This document shows positions 45,621 to 55,412 of a stretch of 64,000 bases of DNA, in pieces (the stretch's first letter is position 1; each line of letters begins with the position of its first letter). A program made the position numbers and the translations under genes. The notes beneath the pieces are model-generated. The model saw only the letters and a program-made list of their open reading frames with translations. It was not told the DNA's origin and made no database searches. The stretch covers positions 2,425,473 through 2,489,472 of the forward strand of contig NZ_SODP01000001.1 in assembly GCF_004365355.1 (NCBI RefSeq). Direction: 5' to 3'. The stretch is from Kribbella pratensis (GTDB lineage Bacteria > Actinomycetota > Actinomycetes > Propionibacteriales > Kribbellaceae).

Positions 45621-46466
45621 ATGTCACAGCAAGGGGGACTTGGAGTGGCCGAGGACGACGTCGTGGTCGAGCGCGACCTCGTATACGCGAGCGTCGATGG
45701 TGCCGAGCTGGGTCTCGACATCTATCGTTCGGCCCGACCGGATGCGCCAGTCGTTGTCTACGCACACGGCGGCGGATGGATCCACGGCGACAAAGCCGAG
45801 GACGGCGCCAAGCGCCTCGCGCCGATCGCGGCGTACGGCGTGACCGTTGTGTCGGTCAACTACCGGCTGGCACCGCACGCTGTGTTTCCCCAGCAGCTGC
45901 ACGATCTCAAGGGAGCTGTGCGATGGCTGCGCGCCAACGCGTCCCAGCTTCGGCTTCCCACTCAGCGAGTCGGCATTTGGGGCAGTTCGGCGGGAGCCTA
46001 TCTGGGCTCCCTGCTGGCCTTGACCGAAGGCGACAGCGCGCTGGAAGGTGCGGTCGGCGGCAACCTCGACCAGTCCAGTGCTGTGCAGGCGGTGGTCCAC
46101 TGGTTCGGCGCGGCGGATCTCGCGTCGTCGGCCGCTCGGAGCGAGCTCGAGGCAAGACTCATTCCGTTCCGGTTCGAGGCGGACCTGCTGGGCACTTCCG
46201 ATCCGGCCGAGCTCATCGAGCGGGCCCGCGGATTCAGTCTGCTGTCGCGGGTATCGCCGCAGGCACCACCGTTCCTCATCGCGCACGGCGACCGCGACCG
46301 GATAGTTCTCTCCTCAGAGAGTCTCTCCCTCCACCAAGCACTCACTCATGCCGGTGCACGAAGCCGGTTCGAGCTCCTGGCCAACGCAGGACACGAGGAC
46401 ACGAAGTTCGACAGCGCGCCCACGCTGGCCACTACAGCGGCCTGGCTGCGGACAATTCTGCTCTGA
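45621..46466 (+). CDS. Alpha/beta hydrolase, HSL-like esterase
   Basis: A 281-residue cytosolic esterase of the hormone-sensitive-lipase/carboxylesterase type IV group. Oxyanion motif HGGGW at about residue 53, NYRLAPH downstream, nucleophile Ser in WGSSAGAY, acid in GDRDRIV and His in NAGHEDTKF. GGGAGGC seven bases before 45621 supports this start over an in-frame ATG at 45585. It follows the Ddn-type gene on the same strand (75 bp gap) and may share its induction. Confidence 0.87.
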   Translation: MSQQGGLGVAEDDVVVERDLVYASVDGAELGLDIYRSARPDAPVVVYAHGGGWIHGDKAEDGAKRLAPIAAYGVTVVSVNYRLAPHAVFPQQLHDLKGAVRWLRANASQLRLPTQRVGIWGSSAGAYLGSLLALTEGDSALEGAVGGNLDQSSAVQAVVHWFGAADLASSAARSELEARLIPFRFEADLLGTSDPAELIERARGFSLLSRVSPQAPPFLIAHGDRDRIVLSSESLSLHQALTHAGARSRFELLANAGHEDTKFDSAPTLATTAAWLRTILL

Positions 46467-46490
46467 ACCGGCACAGCTCCGAACCCAATC

Positions 46491-47384
46491 TCACTGCAGG
46501 CTAGGCGTGAGGAGGTCGGTGAGGCCGATCCGGTGGTAGAACTCTTCGCGGACCTGGTCGCCCAGTTGGTTGACCCGCTCTGCGCCGTCGTCGGCCGGGT
46601 CGATGTGGACGCGGAACGGCCTCTCGCCTTTCGGCAGGTCCACAACGCGTGCGATCTGGCGTGCAACCTCGGTCGGGTCTGCGTTACTGGGAGCCAGTTC
46701 GGCCAGACGTGCGGCGACCTGATCCATCAGGCCGGCGTAACGGGCGTCGTACGCCGTGGCTACCTCGGAGTCAGCGGCATGCCCGGCGTGGGCGAAGTGG
46801 TTCGTACTGGTCGTGAAAGAACCCGGCACGATGATCGTGGTGTCGATGCCGAACCGGGCCAGTTCGGCGGCGTAGCTCACCGCAAGGGCATCCTCTGCAG
46901 CCTTCGCCGCGAAGTACGGCGCCAGGTACGGCGGAGTGCCGCCGCGGCTGCTGGACGAACCGACCCAGACCAGCAACCCGTCGCCCCGCTCGCGCAGGTG
47001 CGGAAGGACCGCGCGGTTGACGCGTTGGGTGGACAACACGTTGATGTCGTAGACCTCCACGAGCTGTTCCGGCGTGAAGGCCTCGGCCGGGCCGAGCACC
47101 ATGTGTCCGGCGTTGTGCACGATCACGTCCAGATGGCCGCTTTCCTCGACCATCTGCTTCACCGCGGCGTCGACCGACTCCTGATCGGTGACGTCCATCT
47201 CTACGGCGGATATGTCGACCGAATGACTCTTGGCGTACTCCGCGAGCGCGCCGACGGCGGCAGCGTTGCGGCCGGTGGTGTTCCGCATTCCGGCGTACAC
47301 ACGGTGACCCGCGTCGCCGAGGACACGCACTGCCATCGCACCGAACCCGCTCGAGGCTCCGGTGACGACGATGTTCCTGGACAT
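46491..47384 (-). CDS. Short-chain dehydrogenase/reductase
   Basis: A 297-residue classical SDR. Cofactor motif TGASSGFG at residues 8-15, NAGH at ~91-94, and the catalytic Ser in the VGSSSSRGG stretch with YFAAK. It is slightly longer than the family norm because of an extended C-terminus. AGGAGA precedes the ATG at 47384. It follows another SDR gene with a 37-bp gap and is probably the second gene of that operon. Substrate unknown. Confidence 0.9.
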   Translation of the reverse strand: MSRNIVVTGASSGFGAMAVRVLGDAGHRVYAGMRNTTGRNAAAVGALAEYAKSHSVDISAVEMDVTDQESVDAAVKQMVEESGHLDVIVHNAGHMVLGPAEAFTPEQLVEVYDINVLSTQRVNRAVLPHLRERGDGLLVWVGSSSSRGGTPPYLAPYFAAKAAEDALAVSYAAELARFGIDTTIIVPGSFTTSTNHFAHAGHAADSEVATAYDARYAGLMDQVAARLAELAPSNADPTEVARQIARVVDLPKGERPFRVHIDPADDGAERVNQLGDQVREEFYHRIGLTDLLTPSLQ

Positions 47385-47421
47385 ACCTGATCTCCTGGTG
47401 GTGGTTGGGAAGGCGGGAGCC

Positions 47422-48165
47422 TCACACGACGCCGCCGTTGACGTAGACGACCTGCCCGTTGAGCCAGCGGGCCGGTCCGGCGAGGAAGGAGACGGCCTCG
47501 GCGATGTCGCCCGGTACGCCGAGCCGCTGCAGCGGAGCCAGGTTCGTCAGGGTGTCGATGGTGGCCTGGTCCTTGCCGTCGAGGAACAGTGCCGTCGCCG
47601 TCGGACCCGGTGCTACGGCATTCACCGTGACATCGCGGCCACGCAGTTCCTTCGCCAGGATCAGCGTCATCGCATCCACAGCGCCCTTGGAGGCCGCGTA
47701 CCCGGTGTAGCCCTCGAAAGCGAGCTTGACGACCGAAGACGAGAAGTTGATGATCGCCCCGCCCCGCCGGATGCGGCGGGCGGCCTGCTGGTTGACGAGG
47801 AACGTGCCGCGAATGTTGATGCGATGCATCCGGTCCAGGTCCTCGAGGTTGAACTCGGTCAGCCGCGACAGCAGCATGATGCCGGCGGTGTGCACCACCA
47901 CGTCGACACCGCCGTACAACTGCTCCGCGGTGTCGAACAGCTCAGCGACCTGCAGCTCGTCGGCGACGTCGGCCCCGTAGCTGCTTGCGGTCCCGCCGGC
48001 GTCCGAGATCGACTTGACGATCTCGTCGGCCGTGACCTGATTGCCCGCGTAGTGCACCAGCACGCTCATCCCGTCGGCGGCCAACCGGTGTGAGACCTCG
48101 CGGCCGATGCCGCCCGACCCGCCGGTGACGAGCGCGACCCGGGGAGGATTGCTGGGATTGGCCAT
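47422..48165 (-). CDS. SDR oxidoreductase, 3-oxoacyl-ACP-reductase-like
   Basis: A 247-residue classical SDR: TGGSGGIGREV cofactor motif at 14-24, HTAGI at about 92-96, SSSV catalytic Ser region, YAASKGA with Tyr and Lys, and PGPTATALF after the active site. NADPH-linked reduction of a keto group is likely. GGAGGGA precedes the ATG at 48165. First gene of the two-SDR operon. A CCGGGG-N5-CCCGGG palindrome lies 95 bp upstream. Confidence 0.9.
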   Translation of the reverse strand: MANPSNPPRVALVTGGSGGIGREVSHRLAADGMSVLVHYAGNQVTADEIVKSISDAGGTASSYGADVADELQVAELFDTAEQLYGGVDVVVHTAGIMLLSRLTEFNLEDLDRMHRINIRGTFLVNQQAARRIRRGGAIINFSSSVVKLAFEGYTGYAASKGAVDAMTLILAKELRGRDVTVNAVAPGPTATALFLDGKDQATIDTLTNLAPLQRLGVPGDIAEAVSFLAGPARWLNGQVVYVNGGVV

Positions 48166-48260
48166 GTCGATTCCCTCCGATCAGGAAGCCGCGGTACTCC
48201 GCGGCGGTTCGCATGGCTTCACCATCACCCCACATCGGTGCCCGTGGCCCCCGTGGACAC

Positions 48261-48277
48261 CCGGGGTTCCACCCGGG
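48261..48277. promoter_or_regulatory. CCAGGG-type palindrome, site 7
   Basis: CCGGGG-TTCCA-CCCGGG, matching CCNGGG-N5-CCCNGG, 95 bp before the SDR operon start. It is also part of a near-direct repeat ACCCGGGGT. Confidence 0.42.
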
Positions 48278-48303
48278 GTCCGGCAGCGCAGCCCAGGACC
48301 TCG

Positions 48304-51051
48304 TTACCGGAGGTCTCCGGACCAGCGGCTGAGCTCGTGGCGGGACCTGATGCCGAGCTTCGCGAAGACGTTTCCCAGGTGGTACTCGACAGTGCGCGGA
48401 CTCAAGAAGAGCCGGGTGCTGATCTCGGGATTGGACAGCCCGTCGCGGGCCAACCGAGTCACCTGAATCTCCCGCTCCGTGAGCTGGCTGCTGGTGGACA
48501 CCGTCCGCTTACGCGCCTTCTCCCCTGTGGACACCAGCTCATGGCGCGCCCGCTCGGCGAACGCCTCCGCGCCCATCGAGCTGAACATCTCGTGGGCCAT
48601 GCGCAGCTGATCTCGCGCGTCCACGCGGCGACCCCGCCGGCGTAGCCACTCCCCGTACAGCAACGTGGCCCGCGCCAGCTCTCCACGCACCCGCGTACGT
48701 CGCAGCCGCGCGATCGCCTCCTGATACAGCTTCTCGGCGTCTTCGCCCTCCGTCAGCAGAGCGCGGCACCGCGCCTCCAAGCCCAGCGCCCACTCGGTGC
48801 GACTGGCCCCCGTCATCGTGGCGATCCAGTCGAAGGCCTCGGCGGCGGTCTCATGCCTGCCGCTGCGCACGGCCGCCTCGATCAGCTCTGTCACGGCCCA
48901 GTTCGCCACTCCGGGATACCGCAGACCGGGGTACTCCTGATGACGGAGTGCCTCCTCGGCGGCGGTCGCCGCCTCGGGGTAGTTGCCGAGTCCGTTGCAC
49001 AGGACCGCGTTCGTCCAGTGCGCAACGGCTATCCCGATGCCTTCACCCCGGCGAGTCACCTCTCTGATCGTGGTCTCGATCAGGGCCGACGCCTCGTCCT
49101 GCCGTCCGGACAACGCGGCCAGGGCCATGGCGCTGTACGGCGCCAGGCTGCTGCCCGTCGCCTCGGTCACCGCATGTCCCTCGTCGACCAAAGACGTCGC
49201 CGCGGCCAGGTCGCCGGCGAAGAGCAGCATGTACGCGCGCGTGCTGAGCGCCAGCGGAAGCTCACTCAACGCGCCGCCCGCACGCGCGAGCTCGACGTAC
49301 CGAGCGGAGAGCAGGTGCCACGCCTCGTCGTCCCACAGGTGCAAAGCGGCCTCGGTCCCCAACCACAGCCACCGCAGTTCCTCGTCAGGGGACATATCGC
49401 TGCCGAAAACCGCCAGAGCCTGCCGCAGCACCGGCGCTGCGGCCGCATATCCCTCGTTGAAGTTTGCTGCCAGGCCGTCCAGCAGTAGGTCCGGCGCCCG
49501 CAAGCGGTGCAGCGGTTGCGGCGCCGTACCGGCAGCGCGAGCCACATCCAGGGTGCCGCCTCCTGGACTCGCCAGCGCGCCCACGAACATTGCCGCAGTC
49601 AGCCCGTCCAAGTACGTCGCCCGGCACAGCTCGATGTCGATCGGCTCGAGGCGTTTGGCAGCCTTCAACAGCAGTGGGGGCGCGTCCTTGCCCCGACTCG
49701 TGACGAACGCGAGCTGGGCCCGCATGAGGTCGACACGCGCCTGCTCGAGCTCAGTCAACGGGCCGGATTCGGCCATGGCCAGCAGATCAACAGCCGCCGG
49801 GAACGCACCCGCCTGGAGCTTGGCCTGTGCCGCGTCCAGCGCCCGGCCAGAACGGCGCGCAGGGTCGACCGTCAGCCGGGCGGCGCGCTCGAGAAACGCG
49901 GCCGCCGCCGCAAGCCCACCCCGCGCGCCTGCGCGGCCGGCCGACCGCTCCAATTCGGCGGCCACATCCTCGTCCGGGCCGCTCGCTGCGTGGGCCAGGT
50001 GCCACACCCGGCGATCGGCGTCGTCGGCCGGGTCCGTGACGTCGGCCAGCGCACGATGTGTCTCCCGGCGTTCCTCCGGGGTCGCCTCCCGGTAGATGGC
50101 CGAGCGCACCAGCGGATGGCGGAACGTGATCCGCTCCCCCGCTCGCAGCAGACCTGCAAACTCGGGCCGGTCCAGCGTGTCGGCGGCGATACCGAGCCGC
50201 TGTGCCGCCCGGAGTACGAGCGAAGGTTGCCCCATCGGCTCGATGGCGGCGACGAGGAGCAATCGGCGCAGATCGGGCGACAGCGGCGTGAGTCGGCGCC
50301 GGAAGCTGTCTTCGATCCGGCCCGTCAGGCTCTTGGCGTCCAGCAAGCCGAAACCACCAGCCAGCTGGGCGTAGCTCACCTCCTGGGGCAGCTCGATCAG
50401 TGCAAGCGGGTTCCCGCGCGTCTCGGCGACGATGCGGTCGCGGACCTGCTCGTCCAACGCTCCGGGAATTACCGCCGCGAGCAACTCTCGCGCATCGTCC
50501 GGACGCAGCCCGTCCAGCACCAACTGCGGCAGCCCGGCGAACACCTGCTCATCCACCGGGTCACGCGACGCGAACACCAGCCCGACCGACTCGGCCACCA
50601 AGCGACGACCCACGAACGTCAGAGACTCCGCCGAGATCCTGTCCAGCCACTGCGCGTCGTCGACCACACAGATCAACGGACGCTCCGCCGCCGCAGCCGC
50701 CAGCAGACTCAAGACGGCCAAACCCACCAGAAAGCGGTCCGGCGCGGGGCCGGCCCGGAGGCCGAACGCCGTGCCGAGCGCGTCCTGTTGCGGCACCGGA
50801 ATCCGATCGAGGCGATCCAGCAGCGGCGCACACAGCTGATGCAGTCCGGCGAACGCCAGCTCAGACTCGGCCTGTACTCCGGCCACCCGCACGACCCGGC
50901 ACCCAGACGCCTCTGCCACCAGGTACTCCAGCAACGCCGACTTGCCGATGCCGACGTCTCCCCGGATCAGCACCGACCGGCTGGTGCCGTTCCGCACGGT
51001 GTCCAGCAGTTCGTCGAGGTGACGGCACTCGGTGCGCCGACCGACCAGCAT
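48304..51051 (-). CDS. LAL-type LuxR transcriptional regulator
   Basis: A 915-residue large ATP-binding LuxR regulator. N-terminal Walker A GDVGIGKS (31-38) and Walker B LICVVDDAQW (126-135) in an AAA/NACHT-like ATPase, a long helical TPR-like middle, and a C-terminal LuxR helix-turn-helix at about 850-910 (LTEREIQVTRLARDGLSNPE, then SPRTVEYHLGNVFAKL). It binds DNA in an ATP- and inducer-dependent manner. The inducer is unknown. Its paralogue lies 1.5 kb away on the same strand, on the other side of the NADH dehydrogenase gene. Confidence 0.93.
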   Translation of the reverse strand: MLVGRRTECRHLDELLDTVRNGTSRSVLIRGDVGIGKSALLEYLVAEASGCRVVRVAGVQAESELAFAGLHQLCAPLLDRLDRIPVPQQDALGTAFGLRAGPAPDRFLVGLAVLSLLAAAAAERPLICVVDDAQWLDRISAESLTFVGRRLVAESVGLVFASRDPVDEQVFAGLPQLVLDGLRPDDARELLAAVIPGALDEQVRDRIVAETRGNPLALIELPQEVSYAQLAGGFGLLDAKSLTGRIEDSFRRRLTPLSPDLRRLLLVAAIEPMGQPSLVLRAAQRLGIAADTLDRPEFAGLLRAGERITFRHPLVRSAIYREATPEERRETHRALADVTDPADDADRRVWHLAHAASGPDEDVAAELERSAGRAGARGGLAAAAAFLERAARLTVDPARRSGRALDAAQAKLQAGAFPAAVDLLAMAESGPLTELEQARVDLMRAQLAFVTSRGKDAPPLLLKAAKRLEPIDIELCRATYLDGLTAAMFVGALASPGGGTLDVARAAGTAPQPLHRLRAPDLLLDGLAANFNEGYAAAAPVLRQALAVFGSDMSPDEELRWLWLGTEAALHLWDDEAWHLLSARYVELARAGGALSELPLALSTRAYMLLFAGDLAAATSLVDEGHAVTEATGSSLAPYSAMALAALSGRQDEASALIETTIREVTRRGEGIGIAVAHWTNAVLCNGLGNYPEAATAAEEALRHQEYPGLRYPGVANWAVTELIEAAVRSGRHETAAEAFDWIATMTGASRTEWALGLEARCRALLTEGEDAEKLYQEAIARLRRTRVRGELARATLLYGEWLRRRGRRVDARDQLRMAHEMFSSMGAEAFAERARHELVSTGEKARKRTVSTSSQLTEREIQVTRLARDGLSNPEISTRLFLSPRTVEYHLGNVFAKLGIRSRHELSRWSGDLR

Positions 51052-51246
51052 CTTGGCAACGTAGCGTCCTTCGATTCGGAGGCCAAGAGCCCCGGCCCGG
51101 CAGCCCCGGTGTGTCGGCCCCGTGCCTCCCGGATGCGATGCCCGCTGTCGGCTTGCAGGCTGATCCGGAGGCGGAAGACTCCGCCGTACCGTTCGAGAGG
51201 AGGACGGGGAACCGGGCTCCTCACGGTTCCGGGCCCCTGACTATCG

Positions 51247-52563
51247 ATGAGCGTTCCACGTGTAGTGATCGTGGGTGCCGGGTTCGCGGGTTACCACGCC
51301 GCCAGAGGTCTGCAGAAGCACGCTCCCGACGCCGAGATCGTGCTGATCAATCCGACCGACTACTTCCTCTATGTTCCGTTGCTGCCCGAGGTGGCGGCAG
51401 GGATCCTCGAACCGCGCCGGATCTGCGTGTCGCTGCCCGACCGGCTGCCGAAGGTGAAACTGCTGCTGGGGACCGCCACGCACATCGACATCGACGGTCA
51501 CCGGGTCGAATGGGCCGACCCCGAGGGGCGGCTCAACGTCACGGACTTCGATCGTCTCGTACTCGCCGCCGGCAGCGTGAACAAGCTGCTCCCGATCCCG
51601 GGGGTGGCCGAGTACGCCCACGGGTTCCGCAGCATCTCCGAGGCGTTGTTCCTGCGCGACCACATCACCCGGCAGCTGGAGCTCGCCGCCGTCACCAGTG
51701 ACCGCGACGAGCGTGACGCGAGGTGCACGTTCGTCGTGGTCGGCGCCGGCTACACCGGGACCGAGGTCGTCGCGCAGGGTCAGTTGCTGACCAAACGTCT
51801 GGTTCGTCAGCTTCCTGCCCTGCGCAACCAGCCGATGCGCTGGCTGGTTGCCGACCTCGCCGACCGGCTCCTTCCGGGACTCAGCCCGCGCATGTCGAAG
51901 ACCGCCGAGCGGGTCCTGCGCAAGCGTGGGGTCGAAGTACGCCTCGGGCAGTCCGTCGACAACGCGGGGCCGGAGTGCTTGCGGCTGACCACTGGTGAGG
52001 AGATCACCACCCGATCGCTGATCTGGTGCGTCGGCGTACGCCCGGACCCACTCGTCGACGCGTTGTCACTGCCCACCGATCATGGCCGGCTCCAGGTCCA
52101 CGAGACACTCGTGGTGCGCGGCCGCTCGCACGTGTTCGCCGTCGGCGACTGCGCGGCGGTGCCCGATGTCACGCGTCCGGGTTCGATCACGGGGATGACA
52201 GCGCAGCATGCCCAGCGGCAGGGCAAGCTGGCAGCCCGGAACGTGGTGGCCTCGCTTCGAGGGGAGGATCTGCAGCCCTACAAGCATCATGACCTGGGCT
52301 TCCTGGTCGATCTGGGTGGCTTCCAGGCAGCCGCGAACCCGCTGCACGTCCCGCTCTCCGGCCCGGCCGCCAAGACAGTCACCCGCGGCTACCACCTCTA
52401 CTCCCTGCCGGGGAACCGCACTCGTACCTCAACAGATTGGGCCATCAACACGATCATGCCGCCGCGCGCAGTACAGCTCGGCCTGGTCGACGCAAGCCGG
52501 GTCCGGCTCGAGTGCACGAGCCCGTCCATCGAGAGCCAGTCGCTATCGGACGCCGCTGGGTAG
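51247..52563 (+). CDS. Type II NADH dehydrogenase-like FAD oxidoreductase
   Basis: A 438-residue membrane-associated flavoprotein of the NDH-2 family. FAD motif VVIVGAGFAGYHAARGL at residues 6-22, NAD motif FVVVGAGYTGTEVVAQG at about 161-177, and the FAD-closing motif FAVGDCAAVPD. NDH-2 passes electrons from NADH to menaquinone without pumping protons. The ATG at 51247 lacks a clear ribosome site. GGAACCG and CGGTTCC flank a 9-bp loop just upstream. It is flanked by two LAL regulator genes and overlaps the end of the right one by 21 bp, convergently. Confidence 0.9.
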   Translation: MSVPRVVIVGAGFAGYHAARGLQKHAPDAEIVLINPTDYFLYVPLLPEVAAGILEPRRICVSLPDRLPKVKLLLGTATHIDIDGHRVEWADPEGRLNVTDFDRLVLAAGSVNKLLPIPGVAEYAHGFRSISEALFLRDHITRQLELAAVTSDRDERDARCTFVVVGAGYTGTEVVAQGQLLTKRLVRQLPALRNQPMRWLVADLADRLLPGLSPRMSKTAERVLRKRGVEVRLGQSVDNAGPECLRLTTGEEITTRSLIWCVGVRPDPLVDALSLPTDHGRLQVHETLVVRGRSHVFAVGDCAAVPDVTRPGSITGMTAQHAQRQGKLAARNVVASLRGEDLQPYKHHDLGFLVDLGGFQAAANPLHVPLSGPAAKTVTRGYHLYSLPGNRTRTSTDWAINTIMPPRAVQLGLVDASRVRLECTSPSIESQSLSDAAG

Positions 52564-55341
52564 ACGGTCGAGCTCGTGCCGGGAGGTGATGCCGAGTTTG
52601 GCGAAGACGTTGCTCAGGTGGTACTCGACGGTGCGGGGGCTCAGGAACAGGCGCGCGCCGATCTCGGGATTGGACAGCCCGTCCCGGGCCAGGCGGGCGA
52701 CCTGTGCTTCCCGAGCGGTCAGCTGGCCGGCCGTAGGGACAACGCGCCGGCGCAACTTCTCGCCGATGGCGGTGAGCTCATGACGGGTTCGCTCGGCGAA
52801 AGCTCCGGCTCCCATCTCGGTGAACATCTCGTACGCCGCCCGCAGCTGTTCACGGGCCTCCTGGCGGCGGCCCTGGCGGCGCAGCCACTCGCCGTACAAC
52901 AGGCCGGCCCGGGCCAGCTCGGCCCGCACCCGCGTGTGGCCGAGCCGATCGATCGCCTCGCGGTAGAGCGGTTCCGCGCTGTCGTCATCACTGATCAACG
53001 CACGGGACCGAGCCTCCAGTCCGAGTGCCCACTCCGTGCCACTCGCACTTGTCATCTGCGAGAGGCGTGCGAACGCGTCAGCAGCTACTTCGTCGTGGCC
53101 GGTGCGGACGGCTGCCTCGATCAACTCGGTCAGTCCCCAGTTGGAGGCCGCCAGTTCCTGTGGAGACTCGCCGGCCAGCCGGGCTTCGGCCATCGCGCCG
53201 TCGAACTGCTGCAAGCCGTTGAGGAGTACGGCGCGGGCTGCCTGAGCCACCGTCAGGCCGATTCCTTCACCACGGGCAGCCGCCTCAGCCGACCGGGTCC
53301 CGATCAGCTCGCATGCGTCCTCTTCGCGGCCCTGCCAGGCCGCGAGCCAGAGGGCGCCGTACGGCACCGAGGCCGCTCCGATCGTCTCGGTCACGACACT
53401 CGCTTCGTCGGTCAGCGCCACCGCTGTCGCGGAGTGACCCGCGAACAGCTCGAGAACGATGCGCGAGTTGAGCGCGAGGACAAGCTCACCAAGGGCTCCG
53501 GCCTCCCGGGCCAACCGGACATGGCGGCCGCCGAGAACGTCCCAACTCTCGTCGTCCCACAGGTCCGCCGCGATCGCATCGGCGAGCCAGGACCATCGCA
53601 GGCCTTCCTCCAGCGTGAGGTCAGTACTGCGGAAGGCACGCAGCGCTCGCTTCGACAGCGGAACCGCCGCGGCGTACCCGTCGGTGAAGCGGGTGGCGAG
53701 CGCATCGAAGAGCAGGTCAGCATGGTCCGGCTCGTGTGGACGCGGGCTCCGCCGCGCGGCCTGGGCCACCTCGGACACGCCGACGCCGGTGCGAACGGCA
53801 AGTCGCCCGGCGAACATCGCGGCGGAGAGCGCGTCCAGGTAGGTGTCCCGAGCCAGCTTGGCATCCAGCGATTCCAGCCGGTGTGCGGCGTTCAGGAGGA
53901 GTCTGGGAGCCTCGTGACCACGGCTCGACGCGAAGACGGCTTCTGCTCGCAGCAGGTCAATGTGTGCGCGCTGGAGATCGTCGGGGTCACCCTCTTCGGC
54001 AATCGAGAGCATCCTGTACGTCGAGTCCGGTGCGCCGACCTGGAGTTCGAAGCGCGCGGCGGCGAGGGCACGCCGTACCTGCTGCGTGCGGTCCGGGGTC
54101 AGTTGTGTCGCTCGTTCGAGAAAGGCAGCGGCCGCGGCCACACCCCCGCGCGCCTGTGCCCGTTGGGCGGAGCATTCGAGTTCGGCGGCCAGGCCTTCAT
54201 CGGGTTCCTGCGTAGCCTGCGCAAGATGCCAGATCCGGCGGTCCACGTCGCGCACCGGATCGGTGGCTTCGGCCAGCGCACGGTATGCCTCCCTGCGCTG
54301 TTCAGGTGCCGCCGCTCGGAAGACAGCCGACCGCGCGAGTGGATGGCTGAAGATCACCCGCGTGCCCCACTGGAGCAGCCCACCGAATCCGGTCAGGTCG
54401 TGCTGATCCACCTTGATACCGAGGCCGGATGCCGCGCGATAGAGCAGCGCCGGGTCGCCGGTGGGGTCGACGGCCGCCAGCAGCAACAACCGGCGGGTAT
54501 CGGACGGCAGTACGTCGAGCCGGCGCTGGAAACTCGACTCGATCCGGTCCGACAGGTCCTGCGATTCAGGCAGGCGAAAGCCCCCTGCCAGCTCGGCGTA
54601 GCTCAGGCCTCGAGGCAACTCCAGCAGTGCGAGTGGATTCCCGCGTGTCTCGGCGACGATGCGGTCCCGCACCGCCTCATCCAGTGGTCCGGGAATCGCC
54701 GCCGCCAGGAGGTCCTTCGCATCGTCCGGCGGCAGGCCGCCCACGACCAGTTGCGGCAGCCCCGCGAACGACTGGACGTCGGCAGAGTCGCGCAGCGCGA
54801 ACACCAGCGCGATCGACTCCGCCAGCAATCTGCGACCCACGAACGCAAGCGTCTCGCTCGACGTGCGATCGAGCCATTGCGCGTCGTCGACGACGCAGAC
54901 GAGCGGGCGCTCGGCCGCCGCAGCGGCCAGCAGGCTCAAGAGCGCCAGGCCGACCAGGAAGCGATCCGGCGCCGGCCCGGCCCCCAGGCCGAAGGCAGTG
55001 CGGAGCGCGTCACGCTGCGGCACCGGGATCCGGTCCAGCCGATCCAGCAGCGGCGAACACAGTTGATGCAACCCGGCATAGGCCAGCTCCATCTCCGCCT
55101 GCACCCCGGCCACCCGCACGACCGAGCAGCCGGAAGCCTCGGCCTCCAGATACGCGAGCAACGCGGACTTGCCGATCCCCGCCTCGCCGGAAATCACCAA
55201 GGCCCGGCTGTCACCGTGACGAACGGCACCGACCAGCCGTTGCAGCTGCCGGCACTCGGACTCACGCCCCCGCAAGATGGGCACGGCCACAGTCTTACCG
55301 GCAAGCACGCAACGGGCAATCAGGTCCCGAGAGGAAACCAC
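52543..55341 (-). CDS. LAL-type LuxR transcriptional regulator, paralogue
   Basis: A 932-residue regulator, closely related over its whole length to the LAL protein at 48.3 kb. Walker A GEAGIGKS, Walker B LVCVVDDAQWLD, TPR-like middle and a C-terminal LuxR helix-turn-helix (LTAREAQVARLARDGLSNPE, then SPRTVEYHLSNVFAKL). The two HTH recognition helices are almost the same, so they may bind overlapping targets. A GGGGGGTG site supports the GTG at 55341; a GTG at 55290 would align better with the paralogue's N-terminus. It may be the activator of the flavin monooxygenase behind it, but this is not shown. Confidence 0.92.
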   Translation of the reverse strand: MVSSRDLIARCVLAGKTVAVPILRGRESECRQLQRLVGAVRHGDSRALVISGEAGIGKSALLAYLEAEASGCSVVRVAGVQAEMELAYAGLHQLCSPLLDRLDRIPVPQRDALRTAFGLGAGPAPDRFLVGLALLSLLAAAAAERPLVCVVDDAQWLDRTSSETLAFVGRRLLAESIALVFALRDSADVQSFAGLPQLVVGGLPPDDAKDLLAAAIPGPLDEAVRDRIVAETRGNPLALLELPRGLSYAELAGGFRLPESQDLSDRIESSFQRRLDVLPSDTRRLLLLAAVDPTGDPALLYRAASGLGIKVDQHDLTGFGGLLQWGTRVIFSHPLARSAVFRAAAPEQRREAYRALAEATDPVRDVDRRIWHLAQATQEPDEGLAAELECSAQRAQARGGVAAAAAFLERATQLTPDRTQQVRRALAAARFELQVGAPDSTYRMLSIAEEGDPDDLQRAHIDLLRAEAVFASSRGHEAPRLLLNAAHRLESLDAKLARDTYLDALSAAMFAGRLAVRTGVGVSEVAQAARRSPRPHEPDHADLLFDALATRFTDGYAAAVPLSKRALRAFRSTDLTLEEGLRWSWLADAIAADLWDDESWDVLGGRHVRLAREAGALGELVLALNSRIVLELFAGHSATAVALTDEASVVTETIGAASVPYGALWLAAWQGREEDACELIGTRSAEAAARGEGIGLTVAQAARAVLLNGLQQFDGAMAEARLAGESPQELAASNWGLTELIEAAVRTGHDEVAADAFARLSQMTSASGTEWALGLEARSRALISDDDSAEPLYREAIDRLGHTRVRAELARAGLLYGEWLRRQGRRQEAREQLRAAYEMFTEMGAGAFAERTRHELTAIGEKLRRRVVPTAGQLTAREAQVARLARDGLSNPEIGARLFLSPRTVEYHLSNVFAKLGITSRHELDRLPSGVR

Positions 55342-55412
55342 GAAACACCCCCCGGGACGCAGGACGCCTGACCACTCAGCGAAACCACCAGCACGGCACC
55401 GTCGCTGGCGCT

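Noticed and set aside
52576..55371. A 931-codon plus-strand open frame opposite the LAL regulator
   Set aside because: Arg/Gln/Pro-rich with no family pattern; the minus strand encodes a full LAL protein.
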